A stretch of 64,000 bases of DNA from Desulfomicrobium sp. ZS1 (GTDB lineage: Bacteria; Desulfobacterota; Desulfovibrionia; Desulfovibrionales; Desulfomicrobiaceae): assembly GCF_024204645.1 (NCBI RefSeq), contig NZ_CP100351.1:1612001-1676000 (forward strand). The letters are read 5' to 3'. The notes under the pieces were generated by a model. The model had not been told where the DNA came from. It searched no databases and was given only the letters and a program-made list of their open reading frames with translations. A program made the translations under genes and the position numbers. Below, one piece after another: positions 50,667 through 61,000 of this stretch; position 1 is the first letter of the stretch; every line of letters begins with the position of its first letter.

Positions 50667-51701
50667 CTAGCCTCGGCGATCCACCAGATCCCGCAGCGGC
50701 TGTGGCAGAAATCCGCGCAATTTCTGGGCAATGGCATTCTCGTTGCGTTGCCAGATGATGCCCATCCAGATGACTCCAAGCCCTATGAAAGTCAGGGCGA
50801 AGGGAAAGAGCAGGCTGTCCTTGAAGACGTTCCAGGACAGGTAGCCCAAATAACCCGCCGCGCCCAGGCCGCCGAAAACGGCGAAAACCCTGCGACGCAA
50901 CGCAGCGCCGCAGAAGATGAGCAGCATGTTGATGCAGAAATAAAGAAACTTGTTCAGCTCGCTGTCGGAGCGCATCAGCGAAAGCCCGCCCCAGAGCGCA
51001 GTGACCCCGAAAATGTAAAGCCAGAAGGCGTAGTCTTTTTCACTCCTGGTACGGATGTCGAACCACAGGGCGACAAGGATGATGACCACGCCGGACCAGA
51101 GCGAAACGAGCTTGCGCAGCTCCCAGGTAGCGTCGGCCTGACCAAAGATGAAGGGGGTCAGGTCCATGCTCATGTACCACAGCGTCGCGGCCACGGGCAT
51201 GACCAGAAACGGCAACCGGTAGCGCCAGAGCATGATTACTCCTGCGGCCAGGGTGCCCAGTTCCATGAAGATCCATCGCCAGTCGATATAGACATGGTAG
51301 TCGCGGTAAACCCGGCCTTCGGCCCACCAGCCCATTGCTTCCTGGAATCCGTAGATCGCCAGCGGAGTCAGGGCCACGACAAAGGTGGCGATGATTCCGG
51401 CCGGAATGGGCAAGCGGCGCTTGTGCAAAAAATTTTCGGCGAGCAGAAACCCGGCCAAAGCGTAGGCCACGGCAATGCCGAACAGTCCCCATCCCCCGAA
51501 CGACTCCCAGCCCAGGGTCATGAACAGGCTCATGGCACCGATGGCCATGAGGCCACCCAGATAATAGAGGATGTGCGTGAAGCGGAAGCCAGGCGTGTCC
51601 ACGTCCGAATCCTTCAGAAACTCCCACAACCGCTCCGCCTGTCCGGCGTCAAGAATGCCCTTTTCCACCGCCTGTCGCAGCCGGTATCTGCTAACGTCCA
51701 T
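50667..51701 (-). CDS. DUF2157 membrane protein
   Basis: A 344-residue protein with a short soluble N-terminal helix pair (MDVSRYRLRQAVEKGILDAG) typical of DUF2157, then about nine hydrophobic segments. ATG 51701 follows CCGGAGGA; the frame extends upstream to 51800 but those codons lie before the ribosome site. Function is unknown in the family; it is not a recognised transporter. Confidence 0.85.
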   Translation of the reverse strand: MDVSRYRLRQAVEKGILDAGQAERLWEFLKDSDVDTPGFRFTHILYYLGGLMAIGAMSLFMTLGWESFGGWGLFGIAVAYALAGFLLAENFLHKRRLPIPAGIIATFVVALTPLAIYGFQEAMGWWAEGRVYRDYHVYIDWRWIFMELGTLAAGVIMLWRYRLPFLVMPVAATLWYMSMDLTPFIFGQADATWELRKLVSLWSGVVIILVALWFDIRTRSEKDYAFWLYIFGVTALWGGLSLMRSDSELNKFLYFCINMLLIFCGAALRRRVFAVFGGLGAAGYLGYLSWNVFKDSLLFPFALTFIGLGVIWMGIIWQRNENAIAQKLRGFLPQPLRDLVDRRG

Positions 51702-52152
51702 GCATCCTCCGGATTTGGTGAACATGTCCGGACAACGGGCCCGGAATGCACACCCTTTATTACCGGTGGCGCCGACAAGGCAACGGGCAATCGTGATCAT
51801 GCCGATCGCCCATCATCACCGTACTCTCTGTGCCGCAATCAGTCACAATAATCCTGACCAAAAAAACATCCGAAAACAGGTGTAGCGTCCCGACACGCAA
51901 AAAAAAAATCGGAATACCCGCACAGCCAGGCCAGTCCTTGAGCAGGCCATCGGCCAGACATAAATAGCCCCCCTCAGCATTATGAACTCAACATACTTAC
52001 AAATCCGCATACATTAAAAAATTTACACATTATTTTATTTATAATTATTATATATATTTAATTACAAATAAGCATTAAAAATACTATATATATTTGTATT
52101 TAACAAGAACACATCAAATTTATAGAAAAAAAATAACTATCGGGAGAGATTA
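51702..52152. other. gene-free stretch with an AT-rich segment at the right flank of the CDI island
   Basis: No gene is supported. 51702-51960 has backbone composition. From about 51990 to 52150 the sequence is highly AT-rich, matching the AT-rich segment beyond the other end of the CDI-like operon near 63.6-63.86 kb. Confidence 0.5.
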
Positions 52153-52185
52153 ATGAAAACTAAATTATTAATTAAGGATGTTTAA
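52153..52185 (+). other. possible 10-codon leader peptide
   Basis: GGGAGAG precedes ATG 52153, which reads MKTKLLIKDV before TAA at 52185. The stop overlaps the start region of the lipoprotein gene, so translation of the leader could be coupled to it. Confidence 0.3.
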
Positions 52186-52186
52186 A

Positions 52187-52582
52187 GTGAAAAAAATAAT
52201 TTACACGGCAGGGCTGATAATGCTTTCACTGCTGCTCCTGACAGGGTGTGCGAGTAGCGGAAACAAAAGCTTGCAAAAAGAGAGCGAATCGTCTGTCGCA
52301 CAAAAAATTTTCGAGGAAAAAACAACCAAAGATGAAGTCCGTTCTTTATTTGGATCCCCCATGTCAACCACTTTTACAGATGGAGGGCTTGAGATATGGA
52401 AATACGAGATGGCAAAAATGAGTGCTGATGCAGTCAATTTTATACCATTTGTGAATATGCTCGGCACATCTGCAACCGGTACAAAAAAAGAGCTGACAGT
52501 TCTATTTGACGATAAGGGCATAGTGAAGCGCTATTCCATGAGCGAGTCGCCAGTCCAGGTCAAAACAGGTCTGTTTCAGTGA
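52187..52582 (+). CDS. SmpA/OmlA (BamE-like) small lipoprotein
   Basis: An outer- or inner-membrane lipoprotein of about 131 residues. The lipobox is LLTGCASS. The mature part contains KIFEEKTTKDEVRSLFGSPMSTTFTDGG followed by LEIWKYE, the characteristic SmpA/OmlA core also found in BamE. I chose GTG 52187 because AAGGA is 8 bases upstream; ATG 52178 overlaps that site. Codon use is AT-rich, so it may have come with the neighbouring island. It converges on the CDI-like operon and is separated from it by a 10-bp inverted repeat. Confidence 0.8.
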   Translation: MKKIIYTAGLIMLSLLLLTGCASSGNKSLQKESESSVAQKIFEEKTTKDEVRSLFGSPMSTTFTDGGLEIWKYEMAKMSADAVNFIPFVNMLGTSATGTKKELTVLFDDKGIVKRYSMSESPVQVKTGLFQ

Positions 52583-52589
52583 AGATTCA

Positions 52590-52629
52590 ATCCTGCTCCA
52601 GCAGTCTAAACAGCCTGCCGGAGCAGGAT
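52590..52629. terminator. inverted repeat between convergent units
   Basis: ATCCTGCTCC (52590-52599) and GGAGCAGGAT (52620-52629) form a 10-bp stem around a 20-base loop. No T tract is present, so termination strength is uncertain, but the position between the convergent lipoprotein gene and the CDI-like operon fits. Confidence 0.4.
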
Positions 52630-52657
52630 AATCGCCGAAGGCTGCCTAATAGCCATT

Positions 52658-52927
52658 CTACTTCTTCTCCAAACAGCCAACTATGGCTGGACCAACCTCA
52701 TCCGTACGCTGAACTAGATACGCAATCCCGCCGACGAGGTCATTGATGATCTTGGCAAAATTGAGGACCTCCTGCTGGTAGAGATATCCATTTCTTGCCT
52801 TGTTCAGCATGTAGCCGGACATGTCGTTGAGAAAGACAGGTGCGAAATTCGCGTCGGAACCTGCAGTCTCAAGACCGATGCTGTTTGCCCCCCTTTCCCC
52901 TTGGCCCTCTTCCCCTCGGACAACAAC
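52658..52927 (-). pseudogene. in-frame coding remnant after the 213-residue gene
   Basis: Directly after the stop of the preceding gene (TAG at 52928-52930) the same frame stays open for 89 codons to TAG 52658. After a G-rich junction (about 52880-52915) it reads SIGLETAGSDANFAPVFLND, then MSGYMLNKARNGYLYQQEVL and ends GPAIVGCLEKK. The composition looks like protein, yet there is no start codon with a ribosome site; the first ATG would give only 45 residues. It is probably the 3' end of a lost gene, such as another immunity gene or an exoprotein tail, fused by deletion. Readthrough of the TAG is a less likely alternative. Confidence 0.4.
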
Positions 52928-53569
52928 CTACTGCGCGTTCGTGAATTGAATCGACTTCATATCCTCCGCCGCCTCGGCAATCACATCGCGAGTCATCGGT
53001 GATTGTTCTGTGCCTATATGTTTTGATTCATAACGCCAGGCCTGGTACACTTTCACGAACGTGCTGTTGAACTGGGACAAATACAAGAATCCACTTTCTG
53101 CATCCATCCCATTGCACACGACTTCGTCTGCAAGTGCCGGACAGTGGTACGTCATGACAATTCGGCCATCTTCCACAGCTACCAATGACGAGTTCGCCTG
53201 CTTCTTGCACCCCAAGGAAAGCGCATGGAGCGATTCTTCAAGAAAACGCTTCAGATCATACTCAGGGAGTCGCCATGCGTAGACCCCATAAATATTGGTC
53301 CAGCTACCGAACTCTTGTGATTTTGGGATCATCTCAAAAGTGAATGAATTCTCTTCCTGCTTTCTGTAGACATCGAAGTCACCGATTTTATCCTTCGCCT
53401 TCATCCATAACGGAGGCGGGTAATGCAGCACTCCATCATAAAGCTTGATGACCTGGGTCATCTTGAACGACTCCTCCGCTTGAGCAGTCTGCGGTACCGT
53501 GGCGGCGATCATGAAAATAATCGCTGCGGTTAACGTGAACCATGTGTGTGCCGTAACTCTGATATTCAT
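52928..53569 (-). CDS. secreted protein sharing a domain with the upstream ankyrin lipoprotein
   Basis: A 213-residue protein with a signal peptide (TLTAAIIFMIAATVPQTAQA near residues 11-31). The mature part has ILHY-like VLHYPPPLWMKAKD, FTFEMIPKSQEFGSWTNIYGVYAW, and GFLYLSQFNSTFVKVYQAWRYE. The last 150 residues align by eye with the C-terminal domain of the ankyrin gene upstream (SYEYLPTGQTLDDWKAIL, GIQYLGKFENTFVVVWQAWRS). The start ATG 53569 has AGGAC upstream and lies 31 bases after the ankyrin gene stop, so it belongs to the CDI-like operon. It may be a second immunity protein or an accessory factor; no described family was recognised. Confidence 0.7.
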   Translation of the reverse strand: MNIRVTAHTWFTLTAAIIFMIAATVPQTAQAEESFKMTQVIKLYDGVLHYPPPLWMKAKDKIGDFDVYRKQEENSFTFEMIPKSQEFGSWTNIYGVYAWRLPEYDLKRFLEESLHALSLGCKKQANSSLVAVEDGRIVMTYHCPALADEVVCNGMDAESGFLYLSQFNSTFVKVYQAWRYESKHIGTEQSPMTRDVIAEAAEDMKSIQFTNAQ

Positions 53570-53600
53570 ATTTGATGTCCTGAATTTGCATGCCGGTGTT

Positions 53601-54995
53601 TCAATCAAGGGGAAAAACATTCATTCCTTTCTTCATCACGATGCGTTTGGCGCCGGCCAATGCTGTGGCCTGGTAGTCCCGGGCCGTTGCGGTGTCCACG
53701 GAGCGCCACGCCTGCCAGACAACGACGAAGGTGTTTTCAAATTTTCCCAGATACTGAATGCCTTCGACGGGTTGCCCCTGCCGTGCGGAAACCTTGCGGA
53801 TCGAATGGTCCGACGACTCTTCGATAGTCTGGATATCCTCAAAGCCCGACTGCTTTGCGGCCATCTTGACGAAATCCCGAAACGAAACGCCCGGAGCATA
53901 GACGGCGGACACGGTCAGTATGGCCTTCCAATCGTCCAGGGTCTGGCCTGTCGGCAGATACTCGTAACTGATCTTACCGTTCGTTTGGGTTTGCCGCCCC
54001 AGAACGTCGAATTTGGTCTCCGGCGTCTGTGCCCAGAAGGGGATGGGATAGGTCAGGTGCACCTCATGCATGAGGACAGAGTCGGTCAGGGACATCCGCT
54101 GCACAGTCGACTTCGACAGGGGCGGGGTGGTGTCCAAAACGGCAGGTTTCACGGCCGGAGGACGGTTTCCTTTGGGGGTGTAGTTGAAGACCATGCCGCG
54201 TTTTTCCAGGAAATCAACACAGCGCCAGAACCACATATAATGCGGGACAGTATTGTCGCGAGCCAGATTATGACGGCCCAAATCTATATTTATACTTTCG
54301 CGAATATCTTTTATTCCTCCGCCAGTGTAATTGGACGAATAGTCAACTCCTTGTTCGAGGAGGTATAAAGTGATTTCAAAATTATCGTAAGACGCCGCGT
54401 AAAAAACTAACGGCCGTCCACTTTCGTCTTTATAATCTATTTCAGCTCCTGCTTTGACAAGTATCATAAATGCGTCTTCATTTCCAAATCGGAGCGCCTT
54501 TTGGATAGGACGATATCTTTTGTCTGGCGGGAGCAAATTCGGATCCCCTCTGCCAATTTCCAAGCACATACGCAAATAATCAGTACCTATGTAAGGGGCA
54601 TCTTCTACCGCCCTATGGAGTAAAGAGATTTGCTCTTTAGTTCCAGCATATTGAATGAACCATATCTTGTTCGGATCAGCGCCATGCTCGAGGAGTCGAC
54701 GGAAGCCTGCCTTGCTGGGATGGTGAAAGAGCCACTCAGTAATAGCCACGCCATAGGTTCCTACGGCATTCACATCTGCACCTGCGGCCACCAACCGATC
54801 AATCTCCCCTATATCCCCCCGCCCGGCGGCCAAGGCCAGGGCCTGCGCTTGGGGTTTGCCCGGAAACATTTCCGCCACGCTCATGTACATGAGCCCCTTC
54901 GGCTGGGAGGATTTCGAACTTTGCCCCATCCCCGCACATCCGGCCAGGGACAACAATGCCACGCCGAGTGTTATCCATAATTTGACAAACGCCAT
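53601..54995 (-). CDS. ankyrin-repeat lipoprotein, candidate immunity protein
   Basis: A 464-residue lipoprotein (lipobox LSLAGCAG) with ankyrin-type repeats over about residues 40-240 (ALALAAGRGDIGEIDRLVAAGADVN, FMILVKAGAEIDYKDESGRP, LYLLEQGVD), and then a C-terminal domain of about 150 residues shared with the next gene. Ankyrin or Sel1-type lipoproteins of this layout neutralise lipase effectors in other secretion systems. It begins 26 bases after the stop of the exoprotein gene whose C-terminus is lipase-like, with GGAGG before ATG 54995. The position +2 after the lipid cysteine is Ala, favouring the outer membrane and a periplasmic orientation. Immunity function is inference from layout and position. 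Confidence 0.8.
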   Translation of the reverse strand: MAFVKLWITLGVALLSLAGCAGMGQSSKSSQPKGLMYMSVAEMFPGKPQAQALALAAGRGDIGEIDRLVAAGADVNAVGTYGVAITEWLFHHPSKAGFRRLLEHGADPNKIWFIQYAGTKEQISLLHRAVEDAPYIGTDYLRMCLEIGRGDPNLLPPDKRYRPIQKALRFGNEDAFMILVKAGAEIDYKDESGRPLVFYAASYDNFEITLYLLEQGVDYSSNYTGGGIKDIRESINIDLGRHNLARDNTVPHYMWFWRCVDFLEKRGMVFNYTPKGNRPPAVKPAVLDTTPPLSKSTVQRMSLTDSVLMHEVHLTYPIPFWAQTPETKFDVLGRQTQTNGKISYEYLPTGQTLDDWKAILTVSAVYAPGVSFRDFVKMAAKQSGFEDIQTIEESSDHSIRKVSARQGQPVEGIQYLGKFENTFVVVWQAWRSVDTATARDYQATALAGAKRIVMKKGMNVFPLD

Positions 54996-55020
54996 TCTGC
55001 CTCCAAATGTTCTGCTGGCT

Positions 55021-58000
55021 TTAATTGGGTCCAAAGACCTTGACCATCGCTTCTATGCCATGCAATCCGCCTGCTTCCACGACAACCCGTGTCCCCAAAG
55101 CCGAGGGCATCTTAGGAATAATATCCTGCAAATTGTTGAGGATGTCCGCACGGCTGGCATACGCGGTGGTCACCGCTCTGGCGTTTTCGATTCTGCCGCC
55201 GATGGCGGCGATGGTTTTCTCGTGAACGCCAGCCGTATTGAACACTACGGCTCGATCGATAAGTCCTGTTGAAGCAACTGCTGTGGCCAATCCGCCCCCA
55301 AGAGAATGTCCCGTTGCAGCCAATGTGCCTCCGGTAGAATCAGCCAAGTTTGACAACTTTTCCAGAATGTTCAAATCGCCAGCCTGCTTATACTGATTTC
55401 CAACCAAGCCAAAAGCCTGGGCAAAATTTGTACTCCAGTCTTTCGTTTCATCAGTTCCTGTGAATACAATCACGTATTCATTCAAGTCCTCGTTATGATA
55501 TACTTTTGCGCTGTATCCAGATTGTTTATCACGCATTTGTTCCGGATTTATATCCTCTTTGAGCAATTTCTCATCGCTTAACAGCTTATAACCATCAGTT
55601 TCCATACAATTGTCGTAATTACACTTTGCGAGCCTCACCATCGGCCCATCTCTCTTCTTCTGCTCCTCGCTCAAAGCCGGAGCCAAATAGGTATTGGCCA
55701 GTTCTGCGACAATTGCGCTCATGGCCCCCTGCACCGGGTCTTGCCCCAAAACTGCGGCGCTTGCTGCTCCAGCAGCGCCGGCAATGACGATGTTCACGGC
55801 GTCGTCCAGTTCTTCCGCGCTGATCTCACTTTTGGCGTAGCTGGCAAAACTGGACGCCAAGGAGGTGAGGAAAGCCTTTTCCAGATCCTCTCCACCCACA
55901 AGATTGCTGGTGACGGTCTTTACCGCAGTGTTCGCCATGATTTCCCCTGCCGGACCATACGAGGCGAAGGTACTGGCGGTGGTGCTCAAGACTCCGGCAG
56001 AGACCATGGTTGTAAGCAGGGAGCGTGCGCTGTCTTCCGAGACCATGCCTTCCAGATTTTTTCCAAGATCACCTCCGGCAGCGGCATCGGCCACACTGAC
56101 GGCCAGGCGCGAACCGATGGAAGTGATCCCCGCTGTCAAAGCCGACACCATGGCCAACTGGACGGATGTTGCCGCAACTTGAGTGCCTGCGACGACCACA
56201 GCCCCGGTGAGGGTCGAAACCTCCAGACCCATGACGCTCAGGGCAAGGCTGGATGCGGCGCCGGCAGTAACCGCAGCGGCAGCGATGGCGATGACAAGGG
56301 TCGCGGCCGGGGCGAGTCCGCTGTCGGTTTTGTTCCATTTGGTGAAATTTTCCTGGACGGCCTGCCAGTTGATGTCCTCACGTTCGAGCAGAGGCCCCAT
56401 CCATTCCAGGCCGGGGTTTTGGGCGAGTTGTTCGACGTCGCGGCGCACATCGCCGGTCTGCCTGTATTCGACCACAACTCCGTTACCGGCCCTGATACTC
56501 AATCCCTGGTCTGTCTGAATGATCGTGGGAACGACGATTTCTACCGACGTGCCCTTGTCCGTTGATTTCCAAGTCAACAGGCCGGTTTTCTGCGTCACCT
56601 TCTGGTCGTAGCTGGTGTCCTTGCCGGTCAGCAGCGCCACCTGCCCCTCGGTGGCGGTGATACTGACGGATTCGCCGGATTTGATGGTCGCGGCCTGGAT
56701 GGCGACATTGTCCCTCGCCTCGAGAACAATCTTACCGTCAGCGGCGATTTCGCTCCCGACTGTCGAGGTCCTCTGTTGATCGGCCATTTCCATGGAAGGC
56801 GTCAGGCTCGCAAATCCGGAATCCTGTGACTCATAGTGACTGTAGCTCTGATCGCGGTCCGCAGTGATCAGCAGATCGCCGGCAGACTTGAGTTCAACAT
56901 CGCCATCGGATTTGAGCTTGCTGCTGTGTATGAGAACATCACCGTCACCCGATGTTCCGGATTCAATGCGCATGTCATCGCCCGAGCTCAATTCGCTTCT
57001 GACCGCCGATACTTCCTGCCGCTGACTGGAACTGCTTTCCTTGCTCAAGAAACCCGACTTGCTGGACTTTGAACTGTGGGAAGCACTCTCCTGTGACATG
57101 ACGACAAGCATGTCCCCTGCGGCTTTGAGATTCATCTCTTCGCCCGAACGCACCTGGCTGCCCCCAACCGCCAGATCCCCGGCCCCACCTTTGCCAGCCA
57201 CCACATTCACATCGCCACTCGCCGTGATGACTGAAGCCACATTGGTCGAGACCTTACCCGCATGCATCTCCGAGCTTGAACCACCGAAGAAACCGCCTTT
57301 GCTTTTCTGTTTGAAGTAATAGTCGTAGCCATCGGTGGCGGCGGTGATGGAGACGTCACGACCAGCTTCGAGGTCCACGTCCGCTCCGGCCGATACGTGG
57401 CTGCCGTGAACGGCGACATCCTGACCCGCGCTGATGTTCACCGAACCACCCGCCTCGATGGTGGATGCCTTGCTGGTCCGGGAATTGAAGCTGCTTTTGG
57501 ATTTCCCGGTCTGGCCGGAACTGTGCGACTCCAGCTGCTGAGCCGTGATAACCACGTTGCGGCCGGCAGAGAGTGTCGCGTCGCCGCCTGCCTTCACGTC
57601 GCTGCCGACAATCCCGATGTCGCGCCCGGCCTTCATGGCCAAGTCGCCCGTGGCCTCGATGGCCCCCCTTTGTCCGACCGTCTCGCTTGAGGTCCGGGTG
57701 GTCGACGTGACGCCAAAACCAAGAGCCCCGTCCTGTCCGACGACACCAAACCCTTCACGGCCAAACGTCCTGCGAGTCGTTTCCTCGGCCGAAAAGGTGG
57801 TCTTGGCCGTGCCGGAAATGATGTCCTGGCCGGCGTCGAGCGACACGTCGCGGCCCTTGATCAACCCGCTGGTGTTGAATATCGAATCGACCGCAGCCAG
57901 AGTCACCGTGTCGCCCTGGATGGTCCCAAAGGTGTTGAAGACATTCTTGGCATTGATAGCCAGGTCGCTCGAGGCCTTGATCACGCCACTGTTGGCCGTG

Positions 58001-61000
58001 TTTCCCGAGGTATGGATTTCCACATCCCGGCCGACGATGACGGACCCGCCCCGGGCTATGGTGTCGAGGCTGCTACGGCAGAGATAAACGACAGGCACCA
58101 GAACCTCGTGCCCGTCCACCACGCGGGTTTCCAGCCAGACGATGTCCGAACTCAGGGCCGCGACCTGTTCAGCGCTCAAGGCCACGCCCACGCTCAAATC
58201 CAAGTCTTCACGGGCGGCGACGGCATTGTCCATGAGGGCCAGCATCTGCTCTGAGTCGCCGGATACGGAGTTCGAAAGAAAGCTTCGCCCCGTGAGGGCT
58301 AAAATCTGCTCACGCACCAACCGGGTTTCATAAAAGGCGTCACCCAAAAGCTGTTGCCGGGTCTTGCTCAGATCGATGCCCGTTCGGCTCAGAAAATAGT
58401 CGGACCCATAGAACAGGGCCATGCTGGTCAGAGCGGGATTGGTTTCGATGAGGTAACGGTGACCAGGAGCTTTGTTGACGCTGAATAGTCCGTCTTTGGG
58501 CAGTTCGCCGATGATGTCGCCGATATCGTCGATATTGTGGACCAAGTCTTCGGGTCTGGGCGGAGCGATGACCCCGCCTTGGGGCCCGATGCTGCCTGGA
58601 TAGGAAACTTTACCAGTGTTACTACTGGCCACGCCCGTGCTCTCTAATATTCCGTTATTGACGTGCTCTGCGCTGATGAACACATTGCCGCCAGCGCTGA
58701 TGGTGCCGTATGCATGTTCGATGGAAGTGCTGACAACCTCCACTCCGCCACCTTCTTTAGCGAGACGAGGGCTATTGTGCTCATTGGCATGCCCCCGAGC
58801 CCACTCGATAGTCCGATGTTCATAGATATCCTGCCCTGCATTTTCAAAAGAGTCGGCAATGATGGATATATCTCCGGAAGCAGTGCTGATCCTGCTGACA
58901 TGATTGCTGAAAGAATCAGCCTCGATGTCCAAATTTAGGGCTGCCGCGATATTTGATCCGCGTTCCTGGCCAGTAGCCTCGTCCCTGGTTATGGACTCAA
59001 TATAGGCGGCAACCTTTGATCTGTCCTTATAGTGCTGGACAACCATATGTATGCCCCTGCTGACCACTCGACTTTTCAGACTGGAGACGGTCGCGATTTC
59101 TCCGGAACTACCGCCGTAAAGCGCAAATTGCGCCTCGGCGGCGACAATGGCCGCATCCAGTTCCGAACGCGGAATAACGTTGCGATCCAGACCGAATCCA
59201 AGAACACGCAGTTCCGCAGGGGTGATGATCAAAGCATTACGCTTGCTTGAAACCGCACTGGAACTCGGCAACATCTTGTAGAGATCCTGGGCCTGATCCC
59301 AGTTATCACCGAAAAAGGAATAAATCCCCCCCTTGCGGCTCACAACCTCCGTCCCAGGCGTCAACGTAAAATCCAGATTGGCGTTCCTCACCACCTTGGC
59401 CCGGATGGACATCCCGCCTTCCAAAGTCTCGATTGTCCCCGAATCGTTCTTCAGTTCAAGCATGCGGCTACCGGCTTCCAGACCTTCCAGCACCATGTCG
59501 CCCAAGGACAGGATCTGGCCCCTGAGATTGTGCAGCATGCCGCCCAGGCTGAACGTCGCCTTGCCGCCGGAAAAAAGAAAGTTTGTGTTGATCAAATCGC
59601 CCAACACTGAAAAAATACTGTCGCCCTGAGCCAGGATCTGACCGCTGTTGTCCAGTCTGCCGGAACGCAAGGAAAAGCTGTCGCCGGAATGCATGATTCC
59701 CGTATTCTCCAGAGCCTCCAACACATCAAATTCCAGGACTGTTTGCGACAGGATGTCTCCGTCCGTATTATAGATCCCGTCTCCCACGCTGAACGCACCC
59801 GCGCCAACGGACTCTATACGACCGGAGTTCCGCAGGTCCCCGGCCACATCGAACAACGCCCCTCCGGAAGCCAGCATCAGACCGTCAACGGTATTCTCAA
59901 GGCTTCCCTCAATGCTGAAGGCGACATTGGTGTCACCCGCTATCGTGCCGGAATTGAAGAGATCACCAGCCAGGAAGAGGCTCAGGTCGCCGGTGGACAG
60001 AATTTCGCCAGCATTGAAAAGATCGCCGCCCAGATCATAGGAACCGCCACCCGAATGCAGGATTCCCGTATTTTCCAAATCGTTGCTGATTTCAAAGACG
60101 GCGTCTCCAACGGTCAGGATTTCGCCTTCGTTGAAAAGCATGCCGGCTGATCGAAACAAAGCTGTTCCGCCTGATTGAATGGCACCTGAGTTCTTGATAT
60201 CGCCTTCAGCCACAAGCTCCATCCCGGTTTGGGCCAGGATGCTTGCGCCTTGGTTGAAGAGACTGCCGCCGCTGCGCACCCGGAGGGACTCCCCGGCATT
60301 CAGGACTCCCCAATTCTCCAGATCGCCGCCCAAATCCAGGGTCAGAGACCCAAGGGCCAGCACCTGACCGGCTGGTTCATTGCGCAGGTTTTCTGCCCCG
60401 ATCCGGCTGGACGCGCCGGAATAGAGCATTCCCGAATTGCTCAAACCGCCCGTCACCGCCACGTCCAGATCGCCTTGGGCAACGATGCTGCCACCATCAT
60501 TGCTCAAGCTGCCGGCGCTGATGCTTGCCTGCCCATCGGTTCGGATGGCTCCGGTATTGGAGATAATTGCCGTTGTCTGAATGTTTGTTGATTTTTCGGA
60601 CAACACCTCGCCCGTGTTGACGACATCACCTGCGGAATGAATCCTGACTGAACCGATGGACAGCACTCGCCCTGAATTCTCGACAGCTGCGCCATTGACG
60701 GACAAGCTGTCTTTGCCCTGCATCTGCCCGGAGTTACGCACGGTTCCAGCTCCGCTCAGAACCGCATCGCCACCGGAGAAGAGAACGCCTTCATTCGTGA
60801 CGTCAGCGCGCGTTGCCACAACCAAACTTTTCCCAGCTTCGACCCTTGCGTCTTTGTTGCGCAACGATTCGGACGCGATCCTCACATCCTCTCCATACAG
60901 CAGGGCCTTTTCACCTGTTCCGGATTGGAGCGACAAGGTTTGAGCCGCCGTCACGTCCGCCACTTTCGCTGCCGCCAGCAAACCGGAGATTTCAACACTG

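Noticed and set aside
55021-56000. A VENN pretoxin boundary in the CdiA-type protein
   Set aside because: Reading the C-terminal 400 residues shows no VENN or close variant, so the toxin border was placed by the change to a lipase-like domain instead.
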